Source: Isoetes taiwanensis (lineage: Eukaryota > Streptophyta > Lycopodiopsida > Isoetales > Isoetaceae). Taken from it: DNA of 64,000 nt. The position numbers were made by a program, and so were the translations under genes. Below, one piece after another: positions 31,879-43,356 of this stretch. The notes under the pieces are model-generated. The model ran no database searches and was not told the origin of the DNA. It saw nothing but the letters and a program-made list of their open reading frames with translations. Where the stretch lies: the NCBI GenBank assembly GCA_021234155.1, contig JAJEKV010000005.1, forward strand, positions 4,902,952 through 4,966,951, in the 5' to 3' direction. The stretch's first letter is position 1. Each line of letters begins with the position of its first letter.

Positions 31879-32975
31879 GTTTGGGAACCTTGTTCGCGCT
31901 TGAACTCTGTTTCGAGAATCGTCTATTGTGGCACAGCATAGCACAGCAGCCCCCAGAGCATGCGCGCATCAGGAGAAATGGGAGCTATGTCGAACCCCTT
32001 GAAGGTTGTGGAGATGCTGGGAGCAGGAGGAAGTTGCTCAGGAGCAGGTATTTGGGTTAGAGTCCTTTGTAGATCATCTGGAAGTTAGGATTCCAGATGA
32101 GTTACCATTTCGTATCTTTAGTAGAGCCATCCTAGAACCCTCAGTCTAGATCTTGAACCCTAATCAATGAACCCTAACTGTAAGTTAGATGCATGTGATT
32201 AGTTTTATATGTTATTCTCATTATGTATCATGTTATGTGGATATGTGATGTTGGTGGATCATGTTTGCCCCTCTTGTATTAGGAAGGGGGGTAGAGACCT
32301 AGTAGCCATTAAGTAGATGATGCTCCTAGTTTAGACCCCTTAGTTCCTATTATATGCGGCCTGTGCATAGGAACCCACCCGGCTACGGGAGCTATGATGT
32401 GACTTAGCACCATACAATGGGGCTAGTGGCAAAGTGGAGGGAGGTCCCTACTGAGCGCGGCTACTGGGGACCCATAGCGGGCTAGATCTATAGTCGGTCA
32501 CTTCGAGAGGGCCGGGTATGGGTCCGACACCTCCTGGGGCAATGGTGTCGCCGTGCCTCTGAAGAGTTGCAGGTGTCTGCCTGGCTCTTGTTTTGGGGGG
32601 TTAAGTCGGGTAAGGATCGTGCGTCACCACGATTCTCTAGCTGCTCGTGGAGCCACTAGACCAGGAAGGGAGATGCAACCTTTCCTGCCTCATCAGACCG
32701 GGGAGATGAAAGCTGGAGTAGTCTCGATAGGTGATGCCATGGGATTGCGTATCCGGCAGGCTATAGTCACGCCAGAGCCCGATTTAGCCAGTCTGCATAG
32801 TATGCACAGGAGGGGCAGATGTAGTGGTCAACTCTAGCCATTGTTTATAGCCAGCCCCGCCATTGTTATATCTCGGTCTGTTCTATCGTGTAGCCTAGCC
32901 GTCAGTCTACCTCCTTATGAGTCTGAGCCTGGGTAGGAGCTCTCATATTTTATGGCATATGGTTCTCTCTGTTGT
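31879..32975 (+). other. Leader-like GC-rich sequence interrupted by the hAT element
   Basis: Contains one 94-codon open frame (32,553-32,837) without recognisable family. The sequence continues on the other side of the hAT insertion at 37,335-37,570. It may be internal sequence of the candidate LTR element at 31,622. Confidence 0.35.
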
Positions 32976-33487
32976 ATCTGTGGCATAATTACCAAAAAAG
33001 GCTGTATTTAACATATAATACGGAAAATACCAGTTTTAAAAGAATTAAAACACGGACAACGATTCGTTCCAAAAACGCCGTTATTTTAGGAAATACGTTG
33101 TATCAGCCGTTTTTTTATTCCGTTTTTTGTAAAGAACACCTGACCAATATACAGAACAGTGTTCGTGTTCATTTCATTCATCCCCTGCTAAACACAGACC
33201 TAAGAATCATGGCATGGAGTGATTGCGGCGTCGGATAGAGCTGAGAAGTCGGATTTGTGAGTGAGGTCGGATTTGTGAGGCGCGAGGAGAACCCAGTGGT
33301 TGAGCAAGGATTAGTGTGGTTGAGCATGGATTAGAGGAGAACCCAACGACCCTTCTGCTGCCAAGGCGCTTCATCACCAAATTTCACAAGGTAAACCGAA
33401 GAAAAATACCTTCTTAAGAAACCTTATTATAGAAACGTATGCCAAATTCGGAGATTTAGAAGATGCTAGAAGCAGTGATTTAGATCA

Positions 33488-33700
33488 GTGATTCGAAGAC
33501 TTAGCAATGGTGAGGATTTAGCTGTTGCACATTTAGATTGGCCTGCTGGTGTTGTATCAGAGGAGGCAAAGCATCTTGTTTTGGCAATGATGCAAGTTAA
33601 ACCAGAAAAGAGGGTATCCTGTGAGCAGATTTTATCTCATCCCTGGGTGATCAAACGCTCAGAATCTTTGAAGTTAAAATGGTCAACTAATGTAAAAAGT
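33488..33700 (+). pseudogene. Protein kinase C-lobe fragment captured in the hAT element
   Basis: The frame reads LDWPAGVVSEEAKHLVLAMM, then QVKPEKRVSCEQILSHPWV. This is the end of a Ser/Thr kinase domain (region around subdomain XI: SEEAK-LV--M----P-KR-----L-HPW) as in CDPK/SnRK-like kinases. No ATP-binding or catalytic-loop residues are nearby, so the piece is non-functional. It sits between the hAT left end and its transposase, suggesting capture. The kinase subfamily cannot be decided from this segment. Confidence 0.65.
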
Positions 33701-34711
33701 AACCTCCGCAGCAGAAGAGATATCTGTGCATACATAAATAAGGTGAAGCTTCGGCGGGCTAAAGGAGAATGCTGTGTAAAAAGCAAATCACATTTGTCTA
33801 GTATTATAAGCGGCAGTTTTCTCAAATTTTTGTCCTTTGCCTTAAGTGATTGACATTGACTCTTAGCTAATGCAAAAAGTGAATATTCAATTTTTGCACT
33901 GCAATCCTTAAGAATATTTAGGAAGGGCATTTGCTTCTATAATACGGCAGTGAGAAAGCCTTTACCATGTTTCAATTGCAAAAGGCAGCTACCAGGTACG
34001 ACCCTAATTTCATCCATTATATGAAGGAACTATAATATTTGCTGTGCCGGACAGAGCAGCCACAGCAATATAATATCACAAAAAGGAGGTGAAGCCCTTG
34101 TTAATCTGCAGCACACTTAAATCCATTGCACGATTGCTAGTTTCAGGTCACCTAATTATCTTTCTTTATTTGACAAAATTACAATCATGTAACCAGCAAC
34201 TTGCCAGAGCATTAGCCTCGTTGTTGGTTGTCAAATCTTTGAGGGTCCTCATTTTCCATTTTGCTGTTCGAATATAAGAAGAAGTCAGGTTCTATGCAAT
34301 TTTTGACCATAGAAGGGATATGCATGAAACAGAGTAGAAGGAAACAAACAAGACTATAAAATAAGTATCAAGTTCTGGTTACCACATACATTTCAGATCT
34401 GAAAATGTCTTAGGATACATTTAGCTCGTAGAATTCTTGGGGGTGCATCATCTTGGTCATTCAACTAAGGAAGTAAAGCCTGAGAAGCAGGAAAGCAAGC
34501 GCATTAAACTTCAAATGTTTAATGGGATGTGGAAACAATGAAGTGAATTGTTCTTATGATAGAGTTAACATAAGTTCTAGAATTATTTTGTAATGGCGTT
34601 GATGTTTTCCTTCTATCATGGCATCAATGATATGGATTAAATTGGATTATTATTTAAATATGGATTTGGGAATGCTATGCTCATTGTTTCTCAATCTTAG
34701 GTACTCTTGTC

Positions 34712-37106
34712 ATGACGAGGAAAAGAAAGACAAGTGAGGTAGCCAAAGGGCCAAGGCCAATGGATTGGTGGAAAGAGGTGCGGGTAGTTGAGAGTGAGAA
34801 GAATACGGGAAGCAATAAGTCATGGATTTGTCTATATTGCCATCAGCCGTGCATAGAGTGAGGGGACACTTATTGGCAGAGAAACATAATGATGTTCAGG
34901 CATGTTCACAAATCCCAGAAAAGAAGCGCCTTGAGTTGCAAGAACTAGGAAAGAAATTGGATGCTATATCATCAGGAAGAAAACAAAGAGTACTTGCCTC
35001 TCGAGAAGCTGCTTCATATGGTATTGGATCTAACTCTAAGTCTTATCTATCAGTTCATAACACAGAACTTGAGCATGTGGAAGTTGAAAGAAGCACAATG
35101 GCTTCCAGTAGTGGGATTCCACGCTTATTTCATGCATCTAGTCGTGGAAAAAAATTGGAGCAGCAAGAAATCAAGAGGCTACTTGATCCAGAAAAGAAGG
35201 AAGAAGTTGACAGGTATGTTTCTAGATGGTTTTACCATGATCATATACCATTCCGTATTGCTAGATCAGATTTCTTTCATGTCATGGTTGAAGCTATAGC
35301 TAATTATGGGCCTGGTTATAAACCACCTAAATATGAGGAGCTTCGTACAAAGCATTTAGAAAGGGAGAAGAAGAAGCTTAAGGATCTATTTCAAGATGTT
35401 AGAGATGGCTGAGTGACTTTCGAGTTTCCTTGATATTTGATGGATGGACCGACAAAAAAGGGAGGCACATCGAGGCATCAATTGCCTATTCTAGAGGCAA
35501 AAGTTACTTCCTTATATCTCATGATATTTTAGAAACATGTAAGACTGCAAAGAACTTAGCTTCTATTTGGAAAGAAAGCATTTTGTTTGTTGGTGCAAGC
35601 AATGTTGTACAAATAGTGGCAGATGGAGAGAATGCTAACCGTAAAGCTACTGCCATTATTGAGGCCGACTATCCACACATATTTTTTTGTCCTTGCATAG
35701 CCCATTGTCTCAATAATTTGCTCAAGGATATTGGTAAATTACTGGATGTAGCTGAATTGGTGCAAAAGGGGAAGGCTTTGGTTACATTTGTGAATGGGTA
35801 CACAAAAATCAAAGCACAATTCATGAAGATCACTCAAGAAAATCACGATGGTAAGTCCCTTTTCAATTTGAAGTATTGTGAAACAAGGTTTGGATACAAT
35901 TTTATTATGCTTGAAAGATTACATGAACTGCGTTGGGTGTTGAAAGCTCTTTTTGTGGATGAGAAATTTCGTAAAAGCAATGCAAAGCTTCTACGATCAA
36001 CTACAGGTAAAACTTGTGCTGAAGTTGTTTTTGATGAACGCTTTTGGGATGCCATTGAACACCATGTTGAGGTTGTAGAGCCCATTATCCTGATGCTATG
36101 CCTAGTTGATGGGAATGCTCCTTGCCTTGGGAAGGTCTATGCAGGACTTAGTAGGATGGTTGAGCATATGAGACAGATTGAGAAGGATGCCGCAAAAATG
36201 GCAGAGTTAAACTCTTTGTGCAAATCAAGGTATGATGATTATCATGCTCCAATCCAAGTTGCTGCATATTATTTGGATCCGGAATATCAAGGGCAAAAGC
36301 AATGGAAAGATCCTGAAGTTTCTACACATTGGGGCCAAGTGCTCAATAGAATGGTTAGGGATGCAGATGAAAGGAGCAAAATAAGAGAGCAGTATGCTAT
36401 ATACAAAGCAAAAGGAGGGAGATTTGGAAGTACAGATGCACAGGTGGACCGCTTCAAGATTGGTTCGGCTCTTTGTTGGGAAGAGTATGGGGGAGAAACG
36501 TCTGAATTGCAAACACTAGCCATTCGCATTCTTAGCCAGGGTGCCTCATCTTCTCCAGTCGAGAGGCTTTTTAGTGTGTTTGCTCATGTTGCAAGCAGAA
36601 AAAGAGTAAGGCTTACTCCATCAAGGACTTCGGATTTGGTATTTGTAAGTGGAAATTTGAAGCTCCTTAAGTCATATAGAATTGCAACAAGAGAACCTTA
36701 TATTGGCTTTGCAAAGAAAGAAAGTATTCCTGAACCTCAAGAATGGGAAGTGGAGGATGTGGGAGAAGAAAGTGATGAGATTGGGCAAGAGCAAGAAAGT
36801 AATGGTGATGATGATGCTGGTGATAGACATGAAGAAGATGAAGTTATGAGAGCACTTATAGATGACGATGAAACTTGTTACGTGGATCCAGATTATATAC
36901 CTTCGTCTCATCCAGGTATAGATCCTTACATACACACTAATTCTGTTTCTACTTTGGTCATGTTTTTCTTGCTCACTTTGCTTGTACTCATCCAGGTGTG
37001 CCTTATCAAGATTCAGGAACAAATCCTTACACACTCCATTAGTTCTACAAGTTTCCTACATGTTTTCTTTATGTGTTCTAAAAACTACTATGATATTTTC
37101 ATATAA
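34712..37106 (+). pseudogene. hAT transposase (BED-like finger, DUF659, dimerisation domain), frameshifted
   Basis: The start is probably ATG at 34,712. A BED-like zinc finger (WICLYC, then after a frame change near 34,850 VRGHLLAEKHNDVQAC) is followed by a Lys/Glu-rich linker and the segment PFRIARSDFFHVMVEAIANY. A second frame change near 35,403 leads to DUF659 (IFDGWTDKKGRHIEASIAYS, then DGENANRKA and CPCIAHCLNNLLKDI). The C-terminal hAT dimerisation domain is at about 36,490-36,690 (ILSQGASSSPVERLFSVFAH). An acidic tail follows. Only two frame breaks and no clear nonsense codons make this a fairly young pseudogene; the second long frame alone is 558 codons. Confidence 0.88.
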
Positions 37107-37334
37107 CTTAAACTTGTGTTTTATTTGAACATTTCTATATGTTTTAAAGCCTAATCTATAATATATTTGGAATCTCACGTACAAAATATGTTGTTCATTC
37201 TTAGAAGCACAGTTCTGTACGTTTTGAGTACTTTGCCGTATTTCCCGTATCTGTATTTTGTATTCCGTAGTTTTTTTTTTTTTTTGCATGCCGTATCGTA
37301 TTCTGTATCCGTATTTGGTAACTATGATCTATGG

Positions 37335-38001
37335 ATGTACTACCTTTCGAGGTAGTTAGATGTATTGTTGTTGTTAGTGCTGACATTGTTTATGCTTCCG
37401 TTGTTATAGGAGCCCATAGGGGAAGGGCGCACAAGACACCTTCGTGTCCCCTTCTCGCACTAGGGACATCCTGGAGGGGATAGACGAAGGGCCCATGCGG
37501 CCCGAGGACCGGATGGGGGATTTCCTATGAGGTGTACGGTCGGGTACCGTATATTTTGTAGGGAGCGTCACACTGGAGGATAGAATAGCTACGTTGGGAC
37601 CTGGAACACATTATAGCATTCCAAGGGCATTCCAAAACATGCCATCGAAAAACCTTCAAAATCCTCAAATCCATGGGAACAATGTCCCGCGACCCATTCT
37701 TCCATCTGCTCCCTTTCAATGGCCCACTTTTTGCTTTTGAACACCCACATTTTAGCCCATAATTGCCCACTTTTACTATTTAATACCCACATTTGCCTTT
37801 TAAAAGCCCACTTTAAGAACTATTAGAAATTGAACTAGATGCATGGTCTATTGTTGGGAGTTGTGGGCCAATCAAGGTAAAGTATGAGTAGTTAGTGGTC
37901 CATTGGAGGGCTTTTATTGGTCCATTGAAGGGCATTATGGTCTATTGGGGTCAAAATCACTATTCAAACATCTTCATAAAAAGCTTCCAATTTGTCAAAA
38001 T
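37335..38001. other. Intergenic, no gene; imperfect CCCACATTTTAGCCCA-type repeats
   Basis: 37,335-37,570 continues the sequence interrupted by the hAT element. At about 37,700-37,820 related phrases (GCCCACTTTTTGCTTTT, GCCCATAATTGCCCAC, CCCACATTTGCC) repeat loosely. No coding signal. Confidence 0.4.
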
Positions 38002-38603
38002 GACTAGTGTGCATGAAGATATTTTTACCCCGGTTATTGTGATTCCATCGCAAAAAATTCCATCCCACAGAATCACAAACCCTTCGGAACGGGATCCGTT
38101 CCGGAGGCCCCGTTATCCGTACCTGACATTGTCAGGTGTACCTTCTGATTGATCCTAGCCATCCATCTAAAGGGTGCATCCTGACCGTCTATTTTATACC
38201 TTCCGGCAGAATCACCTCCGCAAAATACCGCGGGACGGAATCACCGCACTTTTATTCCATGCCACAGAATCACCATCTGGAATATCTCACTAAAAATTCA
38301 AAATTTTGACGTACTGTTCTTGTGGGAGGTTTTTCGGCTATGGCGGCTTGCTCCGGCTGGGGTTTCCTTCTTTTCTTGTTCTTGTTTTATTTTTGCTTCT
38401 ACAGATCAGGCAGCATCTACAGGTTTTCAATCTTGGTTAAATGCTTGCAGATCCGGCTGTGGAAGGAAATAGGCTGCCCATGCTTGCAGGTCCGGCTGTG
38501 GAAGGAAAAGGCCCAGCAGTGGATGCAAGATCAGAAGAGGGCCTCCTTGATCGGCAAGAATAGATCGTTATAAGGCGTTTATAGTGGACGACTCTTCATT
38601 TAT

Positions 38604-39140
38604 TTGGTCAGGAATTTTTTTGCGAGGCCCTATACTTGCTCTGTGCCTTCCGTTTTAGAAGGGCTCTTCGGTTTGAGAGCAGAAATTATAATTGCAGCAA
38701 GCTTGAGATCCGCAGAAAACGGGGATCAGCAGGAAACGGAGCTCTTCCATCTGCACGACGTCGGAGTGGAGCAGGCATTCATAGACACGCTGCCAGTTTT
38801 CTGGTACAAATCCGTCTGAGGGCTCAAGGAGGGGGCCGATTTGGCGGTCTGCCTGGCTGAATTTCAAGGCGAAGATCGGCTCCGGCTTCTGCCCAAATGC
38901 AGCCATGCTTTCCATCTCGATTGCATCGATACCTGGCTCCTCTCCCATTCAACCTGCCCCCTCTGCCGCTGCAGCTTGCTCCCCGAAAATCCACCCAATT
39001 TGCCCCCCCAATCCTCTGCCTTATCTGTCGAATCCGGTCGCAGCACCACCGCCAACAGCTCTCAAGAGCTCTGTTTTCTAAAGATCTCCTTCTTTTTTAT
39101 CCCCATTTTTCGTATTCTTTTCTTTTTCCTTTTGGTCTGA
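38604..39140 (+). pseudogene. ATL-family RING-H2 E3 ligase fragment, broken
   Basis: ATL proteins are membrane-anchored RING-H2 ubiquitin ligases. The reading frame gives EQAFIDTLPVFWYKSV, then an in-frame TGA at 38,817-38,819, then [16 protein letters not shown] and [20 protein letters not shown] followed by [12 protein letters not shown]. The conserved ATL block before the RING (GLD-x-IDTLPVF-Y) and the HxxHxxC...CPLCR half are well kept. The first zinc ligand is lost: DCAVCL of the family reads DLAVCL here. With a premature stop and a missing Cys, it cannot make a working ligase. An upstream hydrophobic stretch (GFLLFLFLFYFCFY, about 38,360-38,400) may be the remnant of the transmembrane part. 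Confidence 0.85.
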
Positions 39141-39264
39141 TCAGTTTCTTTACTGTTTGTTTTCTGCAGTTCTTGGCTTCTTAAAAGGTCATTAGGCCTG
39201 ATTTTGACAATCGGCTTTTTTTAAGTCCGAATTTGGAGAACTGGACTCAAGAAGGCGAGAAGCA

Positions 39265-39330
39265 ATGGCTGTTCAAGCACAATACCCATCTACTATTCCG
39301 GTGTGCATAAGGTATGTTGAATCTGCATGC
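39265..39330 (+). pseudogene. Possible N-terminus of a BOI-type RING protein
   Basis: The ATG at 39,265 follows purine-rich leader sequence and reads MAVQAQYPSTIPV. The opening MAVQAQYPS resembles the N-terminus of BOI-related/SBP RING ligases. Similarity ends after about 10 residues, so this is a weak call. If right, the Pack-MULE holds pieces of two ubiquitin-ligase genes. Confidence 0.3.
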
Positions 39331-39611
39331 ACTTTGCTATTGCTTGATCATAAAATACCCGCCAATCTCTGGATCATTTTGTTCGGCCATGGCATTGCCA
39401 ATATTGGCAAGGGGTTCAAATCCCCATCCATAAAAATTCTGGGCAGTGCATAGAATAACAATGGACAGCCACACAAAAAATGGAGTAGCACAAGTTTATA
39501 TTTTCTTCCAATTCAATCCACCCTGCTTGCTTTTGCAAGCAAATGTAAGTTATACTTTGAGAATCTGCCACTCATCTACAGAAATTGAAAATGGCAAACA
39601 TTGGGCTTCTC

Positions 39612-40070
39612 CAGGTGATTCCGTCGGGAGGAATCCAATCTGGGGTGATTCCATCGGACGGAATCAGAATATGGTGATTCCGCCCCGCGGAAGTGGAAGG
39701 GGGTAATTCTACCGGGCAGAATCGCATGGTTGTGATTCCATCTGGCGGAATAGCAATGTTGTGATTCTGTCTGGCGGGATACGTAAGTGGTGATTCCATC
39801 TCACGGAATCAGACGTTCGTGATTCCATCTGGCAGAATAGCAAGGTTGTGATTCCGTCTGCCGGAATAACACGATTGTGATTTCGTGATTCCATCTGGCA
39901 GAATAGCAAGGTTGTGATTCCGTCTGCCGGAATAACACGATTGTGATTCCGTCTCGCGGAATAAATAATACGGTTGTGATTCCGTCTGGCGGAATACATG
40001 AGCGGTGATTCCATCTCGAAGAATCGTAAATTGGTGATTCCATCTGTGATTCCGCCGGAAGGTATAAATG
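39612..40070 (+). repeat. Palindromic minisatellite inside the Pack-MULE right arm
   Basis: About 15-20 variants of GTGATTCC-NNCTGNC-GGAATNN recur every 20-35 bp. Each unit is itself an inverted repeat (ATTCCG...CGGAAT). One block (CATCTGGCAGAATAGCAAGG plus following bases) is duplicated at about 39,826 and 39,891. The left arm has only a few such units (38,190-38,280), so the array expanded on one side. Confidence 0.75.
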
Positions 40071-40211
40071 ACCTGAAAGCGACCCTGTCAGGTACGGATA
40101 ACGGGGGCTCTGGTACGGATAACGGAGTCTCGGCCTGGTGATTCCGCGGGATGGAATTTTTTGCGATGGAATCACAATAACCAGGGTAAAAATATTTTGT
40201 TCCGACTAGTG

Positions 40212-42650
40212 TAGTATCAATTGAAAGCTAAACTTTGAAATTTCATTATGTTATTTTAAAAATAATAAACCATCATAATGAAGCTTCTTTCCTTAAGTGA
40301 GCACTTTATGGGCACCCTCCCCTAGCTTCCAATGAATTCATAAACAGTGCCTTCTTATCATGTCTCATTGCTCTATCATTTTTTATGACCATTGGATTGT
40401 TATATACTCTTTAGAATATCCAAAGTCAAGGGATCCATGTTTACATCACATCCATGTAGTTTCTTCTTCTCTTAAATACATACAAAGTTATATGCATATT
40501 TTCCAGAATAAGAATCAATGCATGGATAAGCAAATGTAGACCACATATTATAAGTGCAAAACCATATACACTTTGTTCCAATCTAACAGCTACAACTACA
40601 AACACATACAATGAATCCATAAAGGAGGCGCACATGCATCCGCAAAAAGATTTCAAGCAATAGCAAACAAAGCTTGACCTTAGAGCTCCAATACATGTGC
40701 ATACTGCGGCATTGCAATCATGTGACCTTCTTCGTGATCTTTTGAACATAGAATCTTAGATGTGACAGTGCATACCAACCCTATATGTAGATGAAGATAA
40801 GGCAATGAAACATATCACATGCCTTCCTCTTTGCAACACAAGGATTTTTCCATGAAACATCCTCTCTTCTTAGCCTCCTATCCTCCAGCAACCTCACTAG
40901 CTTACCAACTTGCAATAAATCCTTCCAATCAGGAGGGGGATCTAGAGAGAGAAAAGTGGCCAAAAGATAGAAAACTAGAGAGAGAAAGTGGACAAAAAGC
41001 ATGGTACTGAGCTAAGTCACTCAGTGCAGTCCAAAGTGATCTAGCAACATTCGAGCATGCTCTGGGAGGGAGATCTAGAGAGATAAAGTGGCCAAAAGAT
41101 AGGAAATTAGAGAAAGAAAGTGGATAAAAGGCAAGGTACTAAAATGAGGTCATTCAATGTGCCATTGGCTTCTTGGAACATTTTGGAGAGGCCATTTGTG
41201 CACTGTGCATGACTAGTAGTGAGAGAATTTTGCCAAAATATGAAACCTTAGAAAGTGTCCAAGGAGGTCAGGGAAGAGAGAAAGTGGTCAAGGAGGTCAG
41301 GAAGGAGAGAAATTGGCAGGAGAATGCAAGCCGTAGGAAGCAGAGATAGCAATTGGCTAAAGGAGCATGGGTGGAAGTGGTAGTGTAGAGACAGAAAGTG
41401 CTTGAGAACCCTAGATAAACTCTAGAAAGAGAAGCAGAGAGTGTGAGGCACTAGGGAGAGAGTGTGAGTGAGGCGCTACAGAGAGAGTGTGAGTGAGGCA
41501 AGACAGAGTGTGTGAGTAAGGCACTGTAAGACAAGGCAACCCTTTATTTTTAGAAGGCGTTTTATCTTCAAATAGATAATAGGATAAAATCAAAACTTTC
41601 TTGGCTGAGCTTTACCCTTTTCTGACGAGCTCTTTCAACCTGAACCATTCCCCGAGTCCTCAGGAGATCTTTTCTTTCATACATCATGAATATCTATCAT
41701 ATATCCTGAAGGTGTATATCCCAAGAAATGTGCAAAATATATCGAAGACATTAAAATGCTTGATGTATTAGTTGATATCTTCTCAAGAGCCACGATAAAA
41801 TTCAATTCAATTCACTCTTTATTTTTAATTAATGTTTATAATAAATTAGAACATCCTTGAAGCAAATTTTTATGATTCAATTACATAAGTTTACAATACA
41901 TTGAAACCATGAAAAGTGAAAATAATCCATGTTTAAGTCTGATCACTTAGAAAGATTGTTTGGTATTAATGAGCATCGAGAAGTAGACTTTTGTGACATA
42001 GTCCTTTGAGATGAGTGCAAATTCCTCTCAAGTTGTTTTACGGTGAGTTCAACAATCTCGACCTGCTTTTACTTGTATTAGCGAATGACAAATGATCAAA
42101 CTTGTATTATGAGTGATAGTTTACATTTATTCCTTCATAATAAGCACTTTGCAACTAAATTTCAAGGAGAAAATTTTCTTTGCACACCATGGTGTTTCTA
42201 ATATGTGGATAAGATATAACCATTGCAAAAATATTACAACATTTTTAGCGTAACACCCTTAAATTTTGGGCCTTCTATAATAAGTTTTACATAAGGGCAT
42301 TTTAAAGTTTTTGCTCTTTTTCTTATTTTTTCTTCTTATTTATGATTTTTCATTTGTATTAGTGTAAATTATAAATTTGATGGTTTTTATTTGTAATTGG
42401 TGAAGGCGGGTTCCGATGTTCAGTAGTTGATAGAGAACTCATTAAAAGGGAGTTTTCCATGTTCAAGAGTTACTAAAAATAACAATCCAAGTGCCATTAT
42501 CAATAAGAAAACTATTGAATATTATGATGTTTGAGATCAAAAGTCGTGATGAAAAGATTAAAGTCTTAAACCAGGTATGCACCTGCATAATGACTAACCC
42601 TGAATAATGCAATCATCGATGCTTGGGTTTAAGAAAAGATGCTGATAAAA
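40212..42650. other. Intergenic with repeat fragments
   Basis: 40,300-40,500 is an inverted copy of the 13.3-kb dispersed unit. At about 40,932-41,010 and 41,068-41,145 a purine-rich block (ATCTAGAGAGA, AAGTGGCCAAAAGATAG) is repeated. At about 41,783-41,815 CACGATAAAATTCAATTCAA looks like a plus-strand LINE tail. No gene was recognised. Confidence 0.45.
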
Positions 42651-42651
42651 T

Positions 42652-42716
42652 TGAATTGATTTAAATTGATTTTGTTGTCCATAAAAATGAAATGGTTTAT
42701 GAGATCTAACACAATG
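42652..42716 (-). mobile_element. LINE 3'-end fragment
   Basis: On the minus strand TAGATCTCATAAACCATTTC leads to TTTATGGACAACAAAATC and an AAATCAATTCAATT tail, a diverged match to the LINE 3' ends at 14.0-14.2 and 52.2 kb. Confidence 0.5.
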
Positions 42717-42779
42717 AACATAAGATTAAAAAGACTGCACCATTGGGAGGGGGGAGGGGGGAACACTTGATTGTGTACA

Positions 42780-43166
42780 TGTTGGGGTCGTCACCACTCA
42801 CCACACCATTCACCACTCACCACACTCGTCACCACTCACTACACTCGTCACCACTCACCACATTCGTCACCACTCACCACACTTGTCACCACTCACCACA
42901 CTCATCATATACCGTATATAGAGTGATATACGCGCATGCACGCGTGCAGGATATTTGCACGTATGCATTGGGGAGCCATTATCATTACAGGATTATCTGA
43001 GAGAGAGAGAAGAACAGGGAGACGGTGTATTGAGAGAGAGTGTTTTGCTTGATCTAGCTATGGAGATGATGATTCTTTGTGTTGGGCATTGCCTTGTTCT
43101 GATAGATTGAGCTTGTATTGTTGGGTTTTTCATCCTTCTTGCAAGGTTAGAGTTCAGGCTCTAACA
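42780..43166 (+). repeat. 5' LTR
   Basis: TG...CA, 387 bp. The first 130 bp is a minisatellite of CACCACTCACCACACTCGT-type units. The rest holds ATATACGCGCATGCACGCGT and a GAGAGAGAGAG run. Confidence 0.95.
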
Positions 43167-43356
43167 ATTTGGCGACCACGGTGCTCGACAGACCATTGAT
43201 CGGCAAGAATTTCCATTGAAAAAGGAGTTGTTACCATTGGTATTGGTGATCGTCGGTAAAGAACGGCACCATTGAGAAAGGAGCAATTTCTTGTGTGAAG
43301 GGGATTTTGCCGTAATTGATTTGTGGAGTAAAATTTGACAAGGGGAGCATAGTTTT

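Larger units (their letters stand above)
32984..37326 (+). mobile_element. hAT DNA transposon with 8-bp target duplication
   Basis: The 4,343-bp element is bounded by terminal inverted repeats CATAATTACCAAAAAAGG (32,984) and, in reverse complement, CATAGTTACCAAATACGG (ending 37,326), with 3 mismatches in 18. Flanks are ATCTGTGG (32,976-32,983) and ATCTATGG (37,327-37,334), an 8-bp duplication with one change, the size expected for hAT. Subterminal regions are rich in ATACGG/CCGTAT motifs. It carries a DUF659/hAT transposase gene (34,712-37,106) and, upstream of it, a host protein-kinase fragment. Confidence 0.8.
38011..40203 (+). mobile_element. Pack-MULE-like element carrying a RING-H2 gene fragment
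   Basis: A perfect 9-bp direct repeat GACTAGTGT flanks the element (38,002-38,010 and 40,204-40,212), the Mutator-class target duplication size. The terminal inverted repeats share ATATTTTTACCC, GGTTATTGTGATTCCATCGC and AAAAAATTCCATCCC at 38,020-38,070 and inverted at 40,135-40,195. A weaker match extends over about 250 bp, including GTTATCCGTACCTGACA. No transposase is present. The 2.19-kb interior holds an ATL RING-H2 pseudogene, a possible second gene start, and a palindromic minisatellite next to the right arm. Long TIRs, 9-bp duplication and captured host sequence define a Pack-MULE; this assignment is strong inference from structure. Confidence 0.82.

Noticed and set aside
38002-40211. 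CACTA-type ends (CACTAGT) for the element at 38.0-40.2 kb
   Set aside because: ACTAGTG is present at both borders but in direct orientation, as part of the 9-bp repeat GACTAGTGT. A Mutator-type duplication explains the borders better and no 3-bp CACTA duplication fits.
42740-42765. G-run upstream of the young gypsy LTR as a polypurine tract
   Set aside because: It lies outside the 5' LTR and beyond the target duplication, so it is host sequence; it could form a G-quadruplex but nothing ties it to the element.
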